Part shown: piece after piece, positions 26,524-34,430 of the stretch | How positions within the stretch are numbered: the first letter of the stretch is position 1 | Layout of the letters: every line of letters begins with the position of its first letter | Origin: Acidobacteriota bacterium | GTDB taxonomy: Bacteria; Acidobacteriota; Terriglobia; Acidiferrales; UBA7541 | DNA length: 64,000 bases | Direction of reading: 5' to 3' | Assembly: GCA_013289835.1 (NCBI GenBank) | Contig: JABCZG010000005.1 | Location: 1 to 64,000 of the forward strand | Notes under the pieces: model-generated | Databases searched by the model: none | Seen by the model: only the letters and a program-made list of their open reading frames with translations | What the model was told of the DNA's origin: nothing | Translations under genes and position numbers: made by a program

Positions 26524-28221
26524 CTAGGGTTTTCCAGCTATTTCACGCAGAATTTTTTGGGCAAAGAAAAACGCGATTGCGCGTGATTTGGTAGGCGCAT
26601 CCGCCTGAAGGTTCCCATGAATGTTGCATCCTTTGCGAATAAGACAAAGTGCGAGCGTGAGGGCGTATTGCCCAGGCTCGTTTTCCGTCACCAAGCTCAA
26701 GGTTCGAATTTGGTTGACCGCGTCGTAGTACCATTCTGCGGGCTCTCCTCGCCGACAGTGCGTCGTCTGGCTACCTTTGAGTGCCGATTGCTCATAAAGC
26801 GGTTGGATCAATTTAACAAGCTCGTCTACCGTAAATCTGTCCTTCTCGAAATCCTCTATGAAGCCTTCGACCAAGAGCCCTCCTTCCAAAGACGCCGGGT
26901 CGTAGGTCAGAGGATAATGCTGTTCTAACTTCTCAAAATCTATGAGGATGGCATCGCCGTGGCGGACGAGAACGTTCGTCGCATGCATATCGCCATGCGC
27001 CGGCGCAACTAGCGGCGCGGTGTCTCCATGTTTCTCAAACAGCTCCTTAAATTGCGCAATATCAGTAGTTCCTCCAAGATTTCGAACAATTTCTGCTCGT
27101 TTGTCAGGCAATGCGATCAGGGTGTCCGAAGCTTCGGTGCGCCATTTTTCCTCTAAATAATCACCGAGCGATCGACTCGTGTTAGGAAACCTCTGTTTGC
27201 GCCATCCGCCAAGCGTCTTGTCAAATAAATTAGAAATTGCGTGACCGCAGCGCGCTCCCCGTGCGCAAGTTATCAGGGACTCAGTACCTTCGACGAAATC
27301 GCCCACAAGAATTCCTTGCGTGGACCCGAGATTGCAGCGGTCCAGCCGTAGGCGCGGCCGGAGATAAAAAGGCACGTACTCGGATATGTGCGAGATATAT
27401 TTGTCGTACTCGTCCGTGATTTTCTTGCGAGGGCCGATTTTTACAAAGTAGAGGTGCGGGTAACCACCCGTCTCACCCTGTGGCACCAATGCAGCTTCTA
27501 ACGACCCGTACGCTTTAAAGACTGGCGCACCAGACATCCCGCTAGGAAGCGCTATCAGCCGGAGCTCCGAGCAATTCCAAAATGCTCTTTGGAGCAACAT
27601 AACTCGTTCCGGATGTCCCTCGGGATCAAATTTGTCGCGAAGAAATTCTTCATCAAACTTCAAATTAGATTTCGGAGGCGGACCGGCGGGTCGATCGCAC
27701 ACCAAAGCTGCAATTTCCGGCCATGACCACGCCGATTCGCAAATATAAACGCACGGCATTGAGAAGCTGTTTTCTCTCTCTTGACGGTTCTCAGGTATCG
27801 CTCGCCATTCTTCCGGTAGAAGATTTGCCACGGGAATCGCGCCGTCTATTAGTGTGTTCACGACGAGGGCACGGGCTGTTGCGAGGCGAATATAGACACG
27901 GACGTCATGGTTCAGCAGGTTAGCGGCAATAATTCGTAGCTCTTGAGGCAAACTGTTGAGCTTTTTTGGATCCTGGGTCCAAATCACTGCGTCCAATTGC
28001 TTAGGATATTCGGCGCCGCGAAGCTGTTCCAGCGTGCATCGCTCGTATTGAAAGTTTCGCTTTTTGAACCAATCCAAACACTCTTGCGGATAGTCGCCGT
28101 CAAATGCAATTTTGAAGCTCCGGTCTGTAAACCGGTCCAAGTATTCCGCTTGTGGCAAGTCACCGATGAAAGCGATTTTCGAACGCGTTGTCCCGTCCGG
28201 CGAAAATTCACGAATGGCCAT
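26524..28221 (-). CDS. APH/kinase-fold protein of the ubiquitin-like operon
   Basis: 565 residues from the ATG at 28221, overlapping the JAB-E1 stop by 14 bp; the upstream ATG at 28254 has its GGGGAG directly abutting it. The first 180 residues contain short Rossmann-like strands (IAFIGDLPQAEYL, DAVIWTQDPKKL, DVRVYIRLATA) resembling a receiver-type module. The C-terminal part is an aminoglycoside-phosphotransferase-like fold with HGDMHATNVL (about 409-418) and ILIDFEKL (about 426-433), so the catalytic Asp/Asn and the metal-binding Asp are kept. Substrate unknown. Placement inside the operon suggests it modifies or senses something in the conjugation pathway. Confidence 0.65.
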   Translation of the reverse strand: MAIREFSPDGTTRSKIAFIGDLPQAEYLDRFTDRSFKIAFDGDYPQECLDWFKKRNFQYERCTLEQLRGAEYPKQLDAVIWTQDPKKLNSLPQELRIIAANLLNHDVRVYIRLATARALVVNTLIDGAIPVANLLPEEWRAIPENRQERENSFSMPCVYICESAWSWPEIAALVCDRPAGPPPKSNLKFDEEFLRDKFDPEGHPERVMLLQRAFWNCSELRLIALPSGMSGAPVFKAYGSLEAALVPQGETGGYPHLYFVKIGPRKKITDEYDKYISHISEYVPFYLRPRLRLDRCNLGSTQGILVGDFVEGTESLITCARGARCGHAISNLFDKTLGGWRKQRFPNTSRSLGDYLEEKWRTEASDTLIALPDKRAEIVRNLGGTTDIAQFKELFEKHGDTAPLVAPAHGDMHATNVLVRHGDAILIDFEKLEQHYPLTYDPASLEGGLLVEGFIEDFEKDRFTVDELVKLIQPLYEQSALKGSQTTHCRRGEPAEWYYDAVNQIRTLSLVTENEPGQYALTLALCLIRKGCNIHGNLQADAPTKSRAIAFFFAQKILREIAGKP

Positions 28222-29557
28222 CTGAATCGTCCCGCGTGAAGAGAGGTTGTGCATCTCCCCGCGCGAGGACGCCCCGTGAAGAGCAAATATAGCAATTGGG
28301 ATTTCGAGTGAATGCTACGGCTCGCAAAGATGGAGTCCGCGCGTTGTAAAGGATGTGTCGACCGTCGCTCGGTACACCCACTGTCATAGCCAGAAACATC
28401 GTCATCGCGATCGAGGTTACCGTTCCATTGATCGACACGACGGCCGGCGCAGGTTCATTCGCGCCTTGAATGTAGACATCCCGTTGGCGTTCTTCGGAAT
28501 TCATCATATCTCGCCGGACCTCTTCAGAGTCCAGCAGTTCACAGCAGGTGAAGCATGGCAGCCCAGGCGCGAGCGCCTGAATGCGGCCGTGTATGCCGGT
28601 TATGTGGCCCTCGCTCGCCGAGATGACTGATCCCACGTCGATGCACGGAATGAGGTACTGATAAGCAATCTGTTGAATAACGGCACGGCTTCCATGGGAA
28701 TCCGTACAAGAGAAGATGAAATCTGCATGCCGCAATTCGCGGGCGAATCGCGTTCTTGTGACATCGCCCACGATCCGCTGTGAGACCTGGTCGGGTAAGA
28801 TCTGCGCAATCATATCCGCAGCTACATCCGTCTTAAAGCGGCCGACATCGCTCGTATGGGCCCCGACCACCCGGTTCAGATTAGTCAAGTCGATGCGATC
28901 AGGATCGATGAGAATGAATTTGCGTACACCCAAATAGGCGAGCTGTTCAGCAGCTATCGAACCGGTGCCGCCGAGACCGACTATGGTCACAGTCAACGAT
29001 TCAAGATGCTTCTGTCCCGCCGCACCTAATGCACGAATCTGGCGGTCGAATCTCGGGGAAGCAGAAGGATGAGAATTTGTCGGGTCGAACAAAACCTGTA
29101 GCTGCGCTCCTACCGAAGTGATGCGTAGCGGCGTCTTTGTCCCGAGACACCGTGCCCGCCATCCACCAGCGCTGACCACCACGGCGACAGGCTTTGTATT
29201 TGGAGCGCGTACGGACATGAACTTCGCCAGATGAATTTCGCCTTGGTCATCTATTCGGGAGAACTCCGGCGGTGCGGACCCAGGATGCGAGTGTACGAAA
29301 ACGACGGAAAGGTTTTCGCGGGCGGCGACTTTACCGATATGAGCAACATAGTCCGGCTTGAGTTGCGCACTCAGTGGGCCGCGGTCTGAATAGCAATCAT
29401 CATCAGGATATTCTATGCGGGTGACAACGAACCGCTCCAGGTCGGCGGACAGAGCTACGTGGGACGCAAGCATGATGGCGCACCGCTCGGTTTCGCGTCC
29501 TACGAGTTCGCCTACAATTCGGCTAACGTCACTATCTTGAAGCCTAAGCTCGATCAT
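28208..29557 (-). CDS. JAB isopeptidase / E1-like ThiF activating enzyme fusion
   Basis: 449 residues. The N-terminal JAB/JAMM metalloprotease has VVFVHSHPGSAPPEFSRIDD (H89, H91, S100, D103), able to trim the Ubl tail or remove conjugates. The C-terminal E1 domain has TIVGLGGTGSIAAEQL (about 208-225) for ATP, then DPDRIDLTNLNR and FKTDVAADMI, plus clustered Cys pairs (CFTCCELL; CYICSS) for structural zinc. It activates the upstream Ubl by adenylation. The ATG overlaps the E2 stop by 4 bp. Confidence 0.88.
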   Translation of the reverse strand: MIELRLQDSDVSRIVGELVGRETERCAIMLASHVALSADLERFVVTRIEYPDDDCYSDRGPLSAQLKPDYVAHIGKVAARENLSVVFVHSHPGSAPPEFSRIDDQGEIHLAKFMSVRAPNTKPVAVVVSAGGWRARCLGTKTPLRITSVGAQLQVLFDPTNSHPSASPRFDRQIRALGAAGQKHLESLTVTIVGLGGTGSIAAEQLAYLGVRKFILIDPDRIDLTNLNRVVGAHTSDVGRFKTDVAADMIAQILPDQVSQRIVGDVTRTRFARELRHADFIFSCTDSHGSRAVIQQIAYQYLIPCIDVGSVISASEGHITGIHGRIQALAPGLPCFTCCELLDSEEVRRDMMNSEERQRDVYIQGANEPAPAVVSINGTVTSIAMTMFLAMTVGVPSDGRHILYNARTPSLRAVAFTRNPNCYICSSRGVLARGDAQPLFTRDDSDGHS

Positions 29558-29952
29558 CGTGGTGGATTCAATCGTTGAACGATTGCCCGGTAGTAATGTT
29601 CAAGGCGGCTTCGGTTCGGATCCCACATCTGAAGATGCCAAGAAAACCATGTCATAGGACGTCCCGGAGGGACATCGTAGGGCAGCGGCGTCCCTTCGTT
29701 CGCGCTCTGGGGAATCGCGCCATTGGAAAGGCGTACCGGAGGGGAAACCCAGAAGCAATCCGGCTTCGCGGCAGGATACCCGGGCGGCGCGATAAAAAGG
29801 ATGTCAACTTTTCGAGGGTTCCAGCCCGCCGGCAGGTCGAGACCCTTAATTGTGACGAGATACGAGCCATCTGCACGGCGCTGAATCTCAGCGCTCTGAT
29901 TCTTGAACTCCTTCAGATAACCCTGAAGTTCCAAAAATTGCTCGCTAATCAT
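29554..29952 (-). CDS. bacterial E2-like protein (Prok-E2 family E type)
   Basis: 132 residues from the ATG at 29952, which overlaps the end of the Ubl gene by 8 bp; the ORF-track ATG at 29982 would lie further inside it. The UBC-like core shows YLVTIKGLDLPAGW, VDILFIAPPGYPAAKPDCFWV and a late MTWFSWHLQMWDP block. There is no cysteine in the late active-site region, where WFSWH offers Ser and His. This fits oxyester-type bacterial E2s, as I recall reported for Bub pathways. It hands the Ubl from the E1 to targets. Confidence 0.78.
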   Translation of the reverse strand: MISEQFLELQGYLKEFKNQSAEIQRRADGSYLVTIKGLDLPAGWNPRKVDILFIAPPGYPAAKPDCFWVSPPVRLSNGAIPQSANEGTPLPYDVPPGRPMTWFSWHLQMWDPNRSRLEHYYRAIVQRLNPPR

Positions 29953-30193
29953 AGAAACCAAACGTCGCTGGAGGGACAGCAAAGAAATGCTTCACACGCT
30001 CGGTAATATCCACCGCTTCACCGTCACTAATTCCCTTGTCCGGCCTATCGCCCTCCTCTTCGAGGAAGAGCTGGTAGTTTGGCGCGACGGTGGCTATGGC
30101 CTTTATCTCGGCCCCGGTGAGTGCGGTCTTGGCGCTTTCGTAACGCTTGGCGTCTACAAAGAACGGGTGGAGTGATTTGGCTTCTTCAGGCAT
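29945..30193 (-). CDS. ubiquitin-like modifier (single multiubiquitin-type domain)
   Basis: 82 residues. The beta-grasp signature of the bacterial multiubiquitin family is clear: PFFVDAKRYESAKTALTGAEIKAI, then NYQLFLEEEGDRPDKGISDGEAVDI and HFFAVPPATFG. The chain ends ATFGFYD, so removal of three residues by the JAB domain of the neighbouring E1 fusion would expose a C-terminal glycine for conjugation (inferred). One domain only, unlike the multi-copy versions. First gene after the WYL regulator, 24 bp downstream. Confidence 0.88.
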   Translation of the reverse strand: MPEEAKSLHPFFVDAKRYESAKTALTGAEIKAIATVAPNYQLFLEEEGDRPDKGISDGEAVDITERVKHFFAVPPATFGFYD

Positions 30194-30217
30194 GCGATGC
30201 TCCTTTTGTTGTGGTCT

Positions 30218-31096
30218 TCATTCGTCGTGTTTCAGGTCTTCAAATTGACTGCGGTTGGTCCACACGATTGGCTCAGCTTTCTGGGCTCCGTCAATCCGTA
30301 GGTGCCGAACAAAATAAGAAACCAAGGCGCGGCGGATTGTCTTGGAAAGCTTTCCATCCACCATGCCAAAATCATTGATAACAGAATCCCTCTGGCTGGT
30401 CGTCAGATTCGGGTTGGGTTCAATTTCGACCACGAAAAAAGTCTGCCATTCCACGTCATCGTGCGGATTGACGGTGCTTGAACGTCGTCCATGAATCTGT
30501 TGGAATCGCGTTAGAACGAAATCACGAAATCGAGAAGATTCGTAAGACCATGCGCGCGCATGCCAACGCGTACCGTCGAAGGCTAGCGAATGTGGAGCAA
30601 TCCATTGACGTGTCGGTTCGGGGCTACGCATCGATTGGTACGTTGCGTCGATCTCTGTGTCGTCACGAATCGCCCATAGAATCGGCAATAGCGCTTCCTT
30701 GCGGACGCGTCGGACCGGCAAAGTTACGACGTCGCATGGTGGACGAACTCCCATGAAACTGAACGACGGCGAAATTGTTCCGGCAGCCAATCCTGAAAGT
30801 TCGTTGAGATAGGTCTGGGTGTCGGGCGCGACAAATAGGGGTGTGAATTGTTTTGTCGCACGATAGACCTTTTCGCGGCGGTCATATTCCATGTTGTCCT
30901 TGGCCAGCACCATATACCTCGAAAAATCCAGTGATGCCTGTTGAATCGAGACGTTGAAATATTCGGCCACTTCGCCGCGGTTGATTTTTCCATCCCACAG
31001 CAATCGAAATTCGATGAATTCCAGTCGCCGATCTTGGCCCCATGGCCGGGGCCGCTGGTTTTGGGCTTCTTCTACGGTGTCATTCTTGAGGAGCAT
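30218..31096 (-). CDS. WYL-domain transcriptional regulator (CapW/BrxR-like)
   Basis: 292 residues. An N-terminal winged helix (about 25-75: GEVAEYFNVSIQQASLDFSRYM) is followed by a WYL domain (about 130-210: WIAPHSLAFDGTRWHARAWSYESSRFRDFVLTRF). A C-terminal dimerisation domain follows. CapW and BrxR proteins of this layout repress defence operons and release them on infection. It is the first gene of the ubiquitin-like operon and its start lies 7 bp from a very long inverted repeat, so autoregulation is likely. Confidence 0.85.
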   Translation of the reverse strand: MLLKNDTVEEAQNQRPRPWGQDRRLEFIEFRLLWDGKINRGEVAEYFNVSIQQASLDFSRYMVLAKDNMEYDRREKVYRATKQFTPLFVAPDTQTYLNELSGLAAGTISPSFSFMGVRPPCDVVTLPVRRVRKEALLPILWAIRDDTEIDATYQSMRSPEPTRQWIAPHSLAFDGTRWHARAWSYESSRFRDFVLTRFQQIHGRRSSTVNPHDDVEWQTFFVVEIEPNPNLTTSQRDSVINDFGMVDGKLSKTIRRALVSYFVRHLRIDGAQKAEPIVWTNRSQFEDLKHDE

Positions 31097-31102
31097 GCCA
31101 AT

Positions 31103-31159
31103 TTGACCTATGCGTCGTGTATTACGACTAATCGTATAATACGACGCATCCTAGGTCAA
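31103..31159. promoter_or_regulatory. long palindromic operator/promoter of the WYL-Ubl operon
   Basis: ATGCGTCGTGTATTACGA and TCGTATAATACGACGCAT form an imperfect 18-bp inverted repeat around CTAA, and the arms extend outward to TTGACCT / TAGGTCAA with a 2-bp offset. On the minus strand TTGACC with a 17-bp spacer to TACGAT could be the promoter, lying within the palindrome. It is placed where a WYL repressor would block its own operon. Confidence 0.75.
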
Positions 31160-31298
31160 GGCAAAAAACGGGTTAAGAGGCTCCTGTCCTCTCTGTCCTC
31201 TCTGGGTGACCGAAAACGCTGGGAGACCTGGCTTGATACGGATTTGGCTGCTCGTGCAAGCTCTCCGAACAGATTTCGACCGGGGGGCCGGGAGGTCG

Positions 31299-31757
31299 CT
31301 AATACGCAAAGTATCCCGACCGCCCGTAGCAGGGGTTCCCATACTGATCCTTGTGAGGGCGTAACCTCGTGCTGTATCGCTTTCGCGGGAAACGCTTTCC
31401 GCAATATGAGCATTCGACGAGATACACACGAGCGTTTGTCACTCGACGTTGAGAGGCGTGTATCGGCCCTCTGCGGAAGCCGACACCAAAATAAGCCTTG
31501 CCGGCGAATTCACCAACCTTCCCGAGTTCGATCGGCATCCGTGGCTCAAACCCCTGCTCGGTCTTGGCGAGGGATTGTATTTTGGGATGAAGGAAAGTCT
31601 TGACGCCGGGTACGCCGGTGCGTCCGCCGGTCCGATCGTAGGCGTAGAAATACTCCTGCCCGAATCCGTCTTTCCGTCGCTTGAACACAAGCGAATAGGG
31701 TTCGATCAGACGGCGGTAGCCATCGTATAGATCACAGAGTGGCAAGCCGGCTTTCAA
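31299..31757 (-). CDS. zinc-ribbon protein, probably 5'-truncated
   Basis: 152 residues from a TTG at 31757; a TAG stop lies 15 bp upstream in frame. The first 80 residues (GYRRLIEPYSLVFKRRKDGFGQEYFYAYD, then KTFLHPKIQSLAKTEQGFEPR) resemble WYL-like C-terminal domains of larger proteins, and the tail VECSYCGKRFPRKRY...HKDQYGNPC looks like a zinc ribbon. The N-terminus starts inside what should be a domain, so this is probably the end of a decayed gene. It sits upstream of the WYL operon. 31760-32040 shows nothing. Confidence 0.5.
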   Translation of the reverse strand: MKAGLPLCDLYDGYRRLIEPYSLVFKRRKDGFGQEYFYAYDRTGGRTGVPGVKTFLHPKIQSLAKTEQGFEPRMPIELGKVGEFAGKAYFGVGFRRGPIHASQRRVTNARVYLVECSYCGKRFPRKRYSTRLRPHKDQYGNPCYGRSGYFAY

Positions 31758-32040
31758 CCACTCTTCGCACTAAATCCGAAGGGTTTTGCCCAATGCCATA
31801 CAACGATTGGTAACAAGGTGCTACAAGAACTCACAACACCTGTCACCGTAGATACCAGTACCGCGTCTTTCGCGAAATCTCCTGTCCCTCAGCGTGAAAC
31901 CTTTTCTATGGAGTTGCGTTCTATATGGAAATGGGTGTTATTCCGGAGTGGGCGTACCGCGTACTTTATCTTCACAGACCTCAGTCTTCAGAATTCCTTC
32001 GCGTACGTCCATGGGGAGGTTTTGACACCGAACAATCCGT

Positions 32041-32787
32041 ATGGCGGTATTCATGAAATCGACCCAAGACGTTCCCTCAGACCAACAGCACTTTTTGAAT
32101 GCGGTAGCCCCTTCCGGCCGCAGCATAGAGCCATGCGTGGTTTTGGTTGCCCAGGGCATCGCCAACCAAGCAGTTTCCTACGCGGAAAAGTTCCTCGGTG
32201 ATTCGTGTGTTGCCGTCAACCTTTTAGAAGAGGCTGCTGCAACCGTTTCGGAAGTAATTCGTGCCAAAGAAGCCGCTCAGATTGCTCCTATTCGGGACGT
32301 GCGCCGGTACCTCTTTCGGGTCTTCTTGCGGAAGGTGGCCGAAGCAAGGCGAAACGAGACCACATACGAAGAGGTCAGCGAGTGGCATTCCGATCCGCGC
32401 GATGACAGCTACGTTGACGAGCTGGATTCGCAGATAGTTCTGGACCAGATTTTGGGCCATTTCGACAGCGTTACGCGAGAGATGATCCTGCGCCGAGTCG
32501 AAGGTCATTCCTGGGGCGAAATCGCTTCAGAATTTGAACTGTCAAACCATGCGGCGAGGGTTAGGTTCAGTAAAGCCCTCCAGTGGCTGCGAAGCACAGC
32601 CGAAACTTCGAGGAATGGGAGCTCCAAATCGACGCCGCAAAGAAGCAAGAAATGCCACAGACCACGAGACACAAAGGCGCAAAGAGTAGCAGCGTTCGAG
32701 AGAAGGCTAGACCGAATGTTTACGCCAGCCTTTTACCGAGAATTTCATCAGCTCCTGAAGGCATCGAGAGCCACGGAATCGCTCTGA
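32041..32787 (+). CDS. sigma-70-family-like regulator of the mobile element
   Basis: 248 residues from the ATG at 32041 (an ATG at 32053 is also possible). Region-2-like helices lie around 45-110 (YAEKFLGDSCVAVNLLEEAAATVSEV, YLFRVFLRKVAEARR). Region 4 is clear: QILGHFDSVTREMILRRVEGHSWGEIASEFELSNHAARVRFSKALQWLR. A basic tail of about 60 residues follows. It precedes the replication/transfer block and probably controls it (inferred). The stop codon lies inside a 9-bp hairpin (GGAATCGCT/AGCGATTCC, 32775-32795). Confidence 0.7.
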   Translation: MAVFMKSTQDVPSDQQHFLNAVAPSGRSIEPCVVLVAQGIANQAVSYAEKFLGDSCVAVNLLEEAAATVSEVIRAKEAAQIAPIRDVRRYLFRVFLRKVAEARRNETTYEEVSEWHSDPRDDSYVDELDSQIVLDQILGHFDSVTREMILRRVEGHSWGEIASEFELSNHAARVRFSKALQWLRSTAETSRNGSSKSTPQRSKKCHRPRDTKAQRVAAFERRLDRMFTPAFYREFHQLLKASRATESL

Positions 32788-32789
32788 GC

Positions 32790-32834
32790 GATTCCTAAGA
32801 ATTCCAAGAATTACCGAGAATTCCTCCGAATTCC
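32790..32834 (+). repeat. five iteron-like GAATTCC repeats
   Basis: G(A)ATTCC-type units begin at 32790, 32799, 32808, 32818 and 32828, a period of 9-10 bp that places them on one face of the helix; two are degenerate. They lie just after the sigma-like gene and some 660 bp before the replication-relaxation genes, in an A/T-rich stretch. They could be a replication origin or a protein-binding array for the excised element (inferred). Confidence 0.45.
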
Positions 32835-32907
32835 TTTAAACATAGAAAAAATCGCATCCCGAAAATAGTTTGGAGACATTCGTCTTCAAAAAACCCTCTA
32901 TAGGAAT

Positions 32908-32940
32908 AAGGGAGAATTGTCTTTCGATTCTCCCTTTTCG
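32908..32940 (+). terminator. rho-independent terminator after the sigma-like gene
   Basis: AAGGGAGAAT and ATTCTCCCTT pair perfectly over 10 bp with a 9-nt loop, followed by TTCGCTT. It separates the sigma-like gene from the transfer operon. The remaining bases up to 33202 hold no convincing gene. Confidence 0.7.
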
Positions 32941-33202
32941 CTTGGTGGAGCCGTTGCCCACTTCGGTCAGCCACCCGGCGAAGTAGCGTTCGGTTCGAAG
33001 ATCCCGAGCTGAACGCGAAGGCGAGAAGCCGTCGAAGAGCCGCCTGGGGACGAAGGCTTGGCTCTTGGACCACGACAGCGGTTCTTCCTTAATTCATTCG
33101 ACGACAGGACGAGGCAATGGCTGTGAGGACATCAGGGAAAACTGTGCTTCAAACAGGCCGAAAAATCGGCACGAATTTCTGCATGAAAGAGAGGGCCAAA
33201 TC

Positions 33203-33496
33203 ATGATCGCAAATGCACTGCTTATCGCACTCGCGGTTGTACTCGCCTGTTTGTTTGGGCTCATGGGCGAGCTGAAGTTTCTGGTGCCGTACAAACGGCT
33301 TATTTTTCATCAATACGGGACCGTGCTTCTCGCGTGGCTCGGCATCCTCTTCCTAAACCTCTTCGCCACGGTCTATTGGATTCAGCGCAAATTCTTCTTG
33401 AAGGATACGGGCCGCAAGTTGAGGCATATCGACGACCAGGCAAGCGGCGGCCACACGTCGATGCCGTTGCCGAACGGCGATTGGAACGCACGCTGA
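33203..33496 (+). CDS. small two-helix membrane protein
   Basis: 97 residues from the ATG at 33203 (GAGAGGG upstream). Two membrane helices are visible: ALLIALAVVLACLFGLMG (about 4-21) and TVLLAWLGILFLNLFATVYWI (about 36-56), then a polar cytoplasmic tail. It starts an operon ending at the coupling ATPase, with 1-bp spacing to the next gene. A role in the transfer channel is inferred from position only. Confidence 0.65.
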   Translation: MIANALLIALAVVLACLFGLMGELKFLVPYKRLIFHQYGTVLLAWLGILFLNLFATVYWIQRKFFLKDTGRKLRHIDDQASGGHTSMPLPNGDWNAR

Positions 33497-33497
33497 T

Positions 33498-34430
33498 ATG
33501 TCACGCGATTTCACACCCGATTTGAATGAGTTCCGCGAGCCATTGCCCGGCCCGCGCGAATCGTCGCGTCCGTCGCCCGTTGCCAGACGTGGCACCGAAA
33601 GGGCCAGAGGGGAAACCCCACGTCCAGAGGAACGGTCCGCGTATGTTCGGGAACCCCGCTCCAAAGATGTTCCGTCGAGGGATTCGCGAGCCGTCCTGTA
33701 CGACCGCTACCGGGGCTATGACTTGCGTGAGTCAGAAATCCAGACCCTCGCGGACCTGGGCAAATTCCGCGTCATCAATGCAGAGGATTTGACACGTCAC
33801 GGCTATGGAGGCGACAGGGGCCGGATGGAGCGTGAAACCGAGACCCTCGTGCGGCAAGGTTTGGTGGAGGAGAAACGGTTCGAAATCTCGCTCAGCAAGA
33901 GCACCCGGATGTACACGCTAACGAAGGCTGGCCGGAGACTCATGCAGAGGTCGGGAAGAGTTCCGAATGACCAGGAAATCTATGCTGGTTTTGTGAAGCC
34001 GCGAGAGGCCAAGCACGACGCGGAACTGTACCGGGTCTATCAGAAGGAAGAAGACCGGATCGAGCGGCGGGGAGGCAGAGTGCGCCGCGTGATCCTCGAC
34101 TTCGAACTGAAAAGGAAAGTGAACCGCGATCTTGTGCGGCTCGGCCCCGAAAAGGATGACCCAGACAAGAAGCGCAACATTGCCGAGCGGCACGGTTTGC
34201 GCGTAGTTCATGGGCGCATTCCCGTGCCCGACTTGCAGATCGAATACGAGATGCCAGATCAAAGTATGGCGCGAATCAATTTGGAGTTGACGACGGACGA
34301 CTATCGGCCACGCCAACTTGCCGACAAAGCACGGGCTGGATTCACGCTCTACAGCCACGGCGATGACGCTTCGCACGTGCGCCGGGTTTTGAGTGACCGC
34401 GAGCTGACGGCGGAGATCCTTTCCCTATGA
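33498..34430 (+). CDS. replication-relaxation family protein
   Basis: 310 residues. A charged, disordered N-terminus (about 1-70) precedes a winged-helix segment (ESEIQTLADLGKFRVINAEDLTRHGYGG, then LVRQGLVEEKRF) and an alpha/beta domain (GLRVVHGRIPVPDLQIEYEM, MARINLELTTDDYRPRQLADKARAGFTLY). The latter resembles the nuclease-like core of the Replic_Relax family, proposed to initiate plasmid replication or transfer. Four bases overlap the next gene. Confidence 0.7.
   Translation: MSRDFTPDLNEFREPLPGPRESSRPSPVARRGTERARGETPRPEERSAYVREPRSKDVPSRDSRAVLYDRYRGYDLRESEIQTLADLGKFRVINAEDLTRHGYGGDRGRMERETETLVRQGLVEEKRFEISLSKSTRMYTLTKAGRRLMQRSGRVPNDQEIYAGFVKPREAKHDAELYRVYQKEEDRIERRGGRVRRVILDFELKRKVNRDLVRLGPEKDDPDKKRNIAERHGLRVVHGRIPVPDLQIEYEMPDQSMARINLELTTDDYRPRQLADKARAGFTLYSHGDDASHVRRVLSDRELTAEILSL

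Noticed and set aside
31180-31215. CTGTCCTCT tandem as a CRISPR or iteron
   Set aside because: Only two short adjacent units and no spacers.
32790-32834. CRISPR array
   Set aside because: Units are 7 bp at a 9-10-bp period, far too short for repeats and spacers.
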